Below are positions 60,596-64,000 of a stretch of DNA of 64,000 bases, one piece after another. This DNA comes from Microbulbifer pacificus (lineage in GTDB: Bacteria; Pseudomonadota; Gammaproteobacteria; Pseudomonadales; Cellvibrionaceae), in contig NZ_PREV01000026.1 in assembly GCF_002959965.1 (NCBI RefSeq), positions 1,867,501 to 1,931,500 of the forward strand, in the 5' to 3' direction. How positions within the stretch are numbered: position 1 is the first letter of the stretch; the number at the start of each line of letters is the position of its first letter. The notes beneath the pieces are model-generated. The model worked only from the letters and a program-made list of their open reading frames with translations. It was not told the origin of the DNA and did not search any database. Made by a program: the position numbers and the translations under genes.

Positions 60596-62059
60596 ATGAA
60601 ATACAAAGATCTGCGTGACTTTATTCGCCTGCTGGAAAAGCGCGGCCTGTTGAAACGCATCAAGCACCCTGTTAGCCCCTATCTCGAAATGACAGAAATT
60701 GCCGACCGCGTTCTGCGCGCAGGGGGGCCGGCATTGTTGTTTGAAAACCCGACTGGATACGACACGCCGGTGCTCGCCAATCTGTTTGGCACCCCCGAAC
60801 GCGTTGCGCTTGGGATGGGGCGCGAATCCGTCAGTGAACTCAGGGAAGTGGGTGAATTATTGGCATTTTTGAAGGAACCCCAACCTCCCGAGGGTTTGAA
60901 AGATGCGTGGGAGAAGTTACCCGTCTTCAAACAGGTTATGAACATGGGCCCGAAGCTTGTCAGCAAGGCCGAGTGTCAGGCGATAGTGATAAATGGGGAG
61001 GACGTCGACCTGGCTCAGCTGCCAATTCAGACCTGCTGGCCCGGTGACGCCGCTCCCCTGGTCACCTGGCCGCTGGTTATCACCCGCGGGCCGGAAAAAA
61101 AGCGCCAGAACCTTGGAATCTATCGCATGCAATTGATTGGAAAAAACCGTCTGATCATGCGCTGGCTGTCCCATCGTGGGGGAGCGCTGGACTTCCGTGA
61201 TTGGCAGCAGAAATTCCCCGGCGAACCATTCCCTGTCGCGGTAGCGCTTGGCGCTGATCCAGCAACCATCCTCGGCGCCGTTACACCGGTACCAGACACT
61301 CTCTCCGAATATGCGTTCGCGGGGCTGCTCCGTGGCGGTAAAACCGAAGTCGCGGATGCAAAACTCAGTGACCTGCAGGTACCCGCAAGCGCGGAATTTG
61401 TACTGGAAGGGTTTATCTACCCGGAAGATATGGCCGATGAAGGCCCCTACGGTGATCACACCGGGTACTACAACGAAGTGGATCGCTTCCCGGTATTCAC
61501 TGTAGAAAAAATTACCCACCGGAAAGACCCCATCTACCACAGCACCTATACCGGTCGTCCACCAGACGAGCCGGCGGTATTGGGTGAAGCGCTGAACGAA
61601 GTCTTCGTGCCGATATTGCGTAAGCAATTTCCAGAGATCGTTGACTTCTACTTGCCTCCCGAGGGTTGTTCATACCGTCTCGCGGTAGTCACCATGAAAA
61701 AGCAGTACCCCGGACACGCAAAGCGCGTAATGATGGGCGTTTGGTCATTCCTGCGACAGTTTATGTATACAAAGTTTGTCATTGTTACTGATGATGACGT
61801 CAACGCCAGAGACTGGAAAGACGTGATCTGGGCCATGACCACGCGTATGGATCCGGCACGCGATACCGTCATGGTGGAAAATACACCGATTGATTATCTC
61901 GATTTCGCCTCTCCGGTGTCCGGGCTCGGATCGAAGATCGGGTTTGATGCAACGAACAAATGGGAAGGTGAAACAACCAGAGAGTGGGGAAGGCCTATTG
62001 TCAAAGATCGAGAGGTCACTCAGCGAGTTGATGAGATATGGTCCGATTTGGGACTCTGA
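60596..62059 (+). CDS. ubiD: 4-hydroxy-3-polyprenylbenzoate decarboxylase UbiD
   Basis: The 487-aa UbiD enzyme is prenylated-FMN-dependent. The N terminus [22 protein letters not shown] is diagnostic, the active-site segment is [18 protein letters not shown], and [12 protein letters not shown] and [23 protein letters not shown] are present. It decarboxylates an intermediate of ubiquinone synthesis. The trxA-rho-ubiD order matches Pseudomonas. It is the last clearly core gene of the window. Confidence 0.96.
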   Translation: MKYKDLRDFIRLLEKRGLLKRIKHPVSPYLEMTEIADRVLRAGGPALLFENPTGYDTPVLANLFGTPERVALGMGRESVSELREVGELLAFLKEPQPPEGLKDAWEKLPVFKQVMNMGPKLVSKAECQAIVINGEDVDLAQLPIQTCWPGDAAPLVTWPLVITRGPEKKRQNLGIYRMQLIGKNRLIMRWLSHRGGALDFRDWQQKFPGEPFPVAVALGADPATILGAVTPVPDTLSEYAFAGLLRGGKTEVADAKLSDLQVPASAEFVLEGFIYPEDMADEGPYGDHTGYYNEVDRFPVFTVEKITHRKDPIYHSTYTGRPPDEPAVLGEALNEVFVPILRKQFPEIVDFYLPPEGCSYRLAVVTMKKQYPGHAKRVMMGVWSFLRQFMYTKFVIVTDDDVNARDWKDVIWAMTTRMDPARDTVMVENTPIDYLDFASPVSGLGSKIGFDATNKWEGETTREWGRPIVKDREVTQRVDEIWSDLGL

Positions 62060-62092
62060 TAAAAACGGAAGTGAATACACCACGGAGGGTGA

Positions 62093-62473
62093 ATGGAAAT
62101 TATAAAAACATACAAACCGGGACAGGATGGCAGCAAACGCTATGTCCAGAAATATGGCGAGCAGCTTTGCGCGGTGCGCTATCGACGTTCCCCGTGTAAG
62201 CGGACTGTATACACCACTGTGGAAATCATCGTTGCTCAGAGGGATGCGTACCAGCGACAAGACAGGGAAAGAGGGAATTCAAAGTGGGTAGCGTTGAAAA
62301 TAGGTCAAAAGGAACTGACGCTTAGAGGTGAGGTAAAACGAATCGGCGGAAGGTGGAGCCGCGTAGCAAAGGTCTGGGTTGTTCAACGCTCTCTCGCCCA
62401 AAGCGCAAATCTCGACCACAGGATTGTTGAGGGTCTAGTTACCAGTTGCACCGATATCCCAACCTGGGACTAG
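62093..62473 (+). CDS. Small protein with C-terminal DUF5710-like domain
   Basis: The 126-aa product starts MEIIKTYKPGQDGSKRYVQKYG, followed by LCAVRYRRSPCKRTVYTTVEIIV. It ends with a segment (KWVALKIGQKELTLRGEVKRIGGRWSRVAKVWVV) that fits the DUF5710 pattern GxRWd...k.W. From memory, proteins with this start are common near transposases and genomic islands. GGAGGG precedes the ATG. Lys/Arg-rich and possibly nucleic-acid-binding; function unknown. Marks the border between core genes and the cassette array. Confidence 0.65.
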   Translation: MEIIKTYKPGQDGSKRYVQKYGEQLCAVRYRRSPCKRTVYTTVEIIVAQRDAYQRQDRERGNSKWVALKIGQKELTLRGEVKRIGGRWSRVAKVWVVQRSLAQSANLDHRIVEGLVTSCTDIPTWD

Positions 62474-62482
62474 CGCCCAAAG

Positions 62483-62552
62483 TCCATATCTAGGCATTAT
62501 TGCCAGATATGGAAGAAGAAATCCAGATTTAGGCAGTTTGCCTAGATCTGGA
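62483..62552. repeat. Two tandem covarying hairpins
   Basis: Hairpin 1 (62483-62513) pairs TCCATATCTAGGCA with TGCCAGATATGGA, with one bulged A. Hairpin 2 (62522-62552) pairs TCCAGATTTAGGCA with TGCCTAGATCTGGA over 14 bp. The 5' arms differ at two positions. One difference is compensated in the 3' arm (T-A to G-C) and the other turns C-G into T-G, so the structure is kept. The Shine-Dalgarno GGAG for the ATG at 62557 lies in the 3' arm of hairpin 2. Confidence 0.7.
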
Positions 62553-62556
62553 GCTT

Positions 62557-63144
62557 ATGAATAAACTGTTAACTGTCATGAATAGAAAATTTATCATTTC
62601 AATTTTAGGTATGTTGATTTCTGTCTTTTCTCAAGCAGATCAGCCACGCGGAAGCAATCTTCATATATGGTCGGAGAATGATGATGTTTATGTTTTGCAC
62701 TCCCATGTTACTCGTGCGTGGACGGTTGAAAATTCAGATTTACGTATAATTAGAAAAGATGACGGTAAAGTTATTTTCAATGCGAAAACAACACCGTTCA
62801 CGAAAATAGTTCCGGTAGAGGGGGGAGCATACTTTGCTGGTCTATCAGATCTTCAAGCCGGCTCAATGCCTCATGGCTACAATTTCGCGCTTTTTGATTC
62901 AATGGGGAACTTTATCTCTAGGGTCTACGTTTCTCGGGAAAGTGGCTACTGTGAAAAAGTAAGGCAGTCAGTATCCCAATCTATTGGTTGGTTTTCTAGG
63001 AATCCGAAAATCAAACTTGATAGAGAAAACGGGGAAATAACTAATATCGTAGTTAGCCCGTACTACGCTGACTCGAAGCCATGCTACCTTCCAGTTGGTG
63101 ACCATCTAATTAAGCTCCGGAGTGAATCCCAAGGCAGCAGTTAA
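62557..63144 (+). CDS. Cassette gene 1: exported protein of unknown function
   Basis: The 195-aa product has a signal peptide (hydrophobic residues about 11-24, ending FSQA). The mature domain is rich in beta strands (LHIWSENDDVYVLHSHVTRAW, DLRIIRKDDGKVIF) and has two cysteines, near residues 131 and 178, that could pair in the periplasm. The second ATG (62578) gives a cleaner signal peptide. The stop codon TAA lies within the attC core, as is typical of integron cassettes. Base composition is clearly AT-richer than ubiD. I do not recognise the family. Confidence 0.7.
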   Translation: MNKLLTVMNRKFIISILGMLISVFSQADQPRGSNLHIWSENDDVYVLHSHVTRAWTVENSDLRIIRKDDGKVIFNAKTTPFTKIVPVEGGAYFAGLSDLQAGSMPHGYNFALFDSMGNFISRVYVSRESGYCEKVRQSVSQSIGWFSRNPKIKLDRENGEITNIVVSPYYADSKPCYLPVGDHLIKLRSESQGSS

Positions 63145-63255
63145 CAAAGCGCTGCAGAGGGACGGCCAACGCTATGCACCTTTGTGCTGGTCGCTACGCT
63201 TCCATTGTTGCACAAAGGTGCATAGCATTGTCCGCCCCTGAGCGCGGCGTTAGCT
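63139..63255 (+). repeat. attC recombination site 1
   Basis: The 117-bp site begins with the core AGTTAAC and ends with GTTAGCT. The central arms GCTATGCACCTTTGTGC (63171-63187) and 63210-63226 are perfectly complementary over 17 bp, with a 22-nt terminal loop. The outer arms (AAAGCGCTGCAGAGGGACGG and TCCGCCCCTGAGCGCGGC) pair with extrahelical bases, as in VCR-type attC sites. The loop motif GGTCGCTACGCTTC is shared with site 2. Confidence 0.92.
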
Positions 63256-63274
63256 TTCAAGAGGCATCGATCTG

Positions 63275-63910
63275 ATGTACGGAATTGAAAATATAGGCCT
63301 TTTTATTGTATCTGGCTTAATTTTGAACATTCTTCCTGGCCCGGACTCTCTTCTAATTGCGGGTAGAAGCCTCTCACAGGGCTTTAAAGGCGGCTCGGCA
63401 GCCGCGCTTGGTATAGGCGCCGGCACATTTGTACATATTTTCGCAGCCATGGCTGGCCTGTCGGTTGTTATAGCTACATCAGCTACTGCATTCACTGTCA
63501 TTAAAATTCTAGGTGGCCTGTACCTCATTTATATTGCAGTAAGTATGATTTTAGATCGGGAAAGTGCGACTCAAATTGATTGCCCTCAGGTAAGAAAAGA
63601 GCCTTATAGGAAAATTTTCATAGAAGGTTTTCTTACTAATGTTTTGAATCCAAAAGTCGCGGTATTCTTTCTAGCGTTCATACCACAGTTTATTTCTCCT
63701 GAAAGTCAAAACCATCCTCTGGCTTTCCTGATTCTAGGTGTAATTTTCAATGTAAATGGCATGTTATGGTGTCATTTTCTGGCATGGTCTTCGGCTGCAG
63801 TGGGTGCGCGTGTGGTCGCAAGTGGCAAGGTTAAGAAATGGCTCAATCGTATGGCTGCAACAATGTTTGGGTACTTCGGAATAAGATTAGTGCTAACGGC
63901 CCAAAGCTAA
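63275..63910 (+). CDS. Cassette gene 2: LysE family exporter
   Basis: The 211-aa membrane protein has about six transmembrane segments. It has the LysE start LNILPGPDSLLIAGRSLSQGFKGGSAAALGIGAGTFVHIF and the second signature FLTNVLNPKVAVFFLAFIPQF. It probably exports amino acids or related small molecules. The ATG lies 26 bp after the attC1 junction and the stop TAA is within the attC2 core. AT-rich compared with the chromosomal LysE gene at 44512. Signs of horizontal acquisition are clear. Confidence 0.9.
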   Translation: MYGIENIGLFIVSGLILNILPGPDSLLIAGRSLSQGFKGGSAAALGIGAGTFVHIFAAMAGLSVVIATSATAFTVIKILGGLYLIYIAVSMILDRESATQIDCPQVRKEPYRKIFIEGFLTNVLNPKVAVFFLAFIPQFISPESQNHPLAFLILGVIFNVNGMLWCHFLAWSSAAVGARVVASGKVKKWLNRMAATMFGYFGIRLVLTAQS

Positions 63911-64000
63911 CAAGGTGCTGCAGGCCGACGGCCAACTTTGTGCACTTTACGCGCGGTCGCTGCGCTCCTATTATCGCGCATAAAGCGCCCAAAATTGTCC
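63905..64000 (+). repeat. attC recombination site 2, truncated by the window edge
   Basis: The core AGCTAAC (63905-63911) is the exact complement of the GTTAGCT junction of site 1. The arms 63933-63955 and 63975-63997 pair at 19 of 23 positions. The segments GACGGCCAAC, GGTCGCTGCGCTCC and ATTGTCC align with site 1. About 25 bases including the final GTTRRRY core lie past position 64000. Confidence 0.88.

Larger units (their letters stand above)
62568..64000 (+). mobile_element. Integron gene-cassette array (two cassettes visible)
   Basis: Two ORFs in the same direction each end inside an attC site, the unit structure of integron cassettes. The left border is uncertain. A possible cassette junction GTTAACT at 62568-62574 lies just inside the first ORF, before its second ATG. 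No attC lies upstream and no integrase gene lies between ubiD and the array. The right end continues beyond the window. Confidence 0.75.

Overview
The window is chromosomal DNA of a GC-rich gammaproteobacterium. Gene order closely follows Pseudomonas-like chromosomes: yggS-proC-yggT-metXW-rdgB-hemW, trxA-rho-ubiD, lysA-dapF-DUF484, argH-algZR and pilTU. Together with the rRNA, a TorF porin and integron-type attC sites, this points to a marine member of the Cellvibrionales, perhaps Microbulbifer-like. The genus is an inference.

Layout. 1-3.4 kb: the end of an rRNA operon (last part of the 16S-23S spacer, 23S, 5S, terminator). 3.7-11.1 kb: housekeeping genes (nitrilase-family amidase, DUF885 peptidase-like protein, pirin, MtgA, tRNA-Arg(CCG), cytochrome c5, Rep helicase). 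11.2-26.1 kb: an accessory catabolic island with an acyl-CoA ligase, a pair of acyl-CoA dehydrogenases, a MaoC hydratase, a thiolase, a quinone oxidoreductase, two secreted alpha/beta hydrolases, a TonB-dependent receptor, an MmyB-type regulator and a permease. It looks like a beta-oxidation pathway for an imported hydrophobic acid or ester. 26.2-28.9 kb: a tightly packed operon carrying a subclass B3 metallo-beta-lactamase between two acetyltransferases. 28.9-34.6 kb: comM and ubiK on the minus strand, then torF-glnK-amtB-glnK preceded by a sigma-54 promoter and NtrC-like sites, then a SutA-like gene. 34.7-38.4 kb: lptM-lysA-dapF-DUF484 with cyaY divergent; xerC, the usual next gene, is absent. 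38.5-46.1 kb: SPFH/RHH pair, GDPD, argH, algZR, a LysE exporter and an SDR. 46.2-48.8 kb: pilU and pilT, separated by an island of nested inverted repeats. 48.9-57.6 kb: yggS-proC-yggT, then a dynamin-like GTPase inserted before metXW-DUF4426-rdgB-hemW. 57.8-62.1 kb: trxA, rho, an RRM protein and ubiD.

The most unusual part is the last 1.9 kb. Directly after ubiD come a small DUF5710-like ORF and two tandem hairpins related by compensatory base changes. These are followed by two AT-rich gene cassettes, each ending in an integron attC site; the second site is cut by the window edge. The cassettes encode an unknown exported protein and a LysE-type exporter. No integrase gene lies on the left side, where attI and intI would be expected. 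The array is therefore either an integrase-less attC cluster or the edge of a rearranged chromosomal integron.
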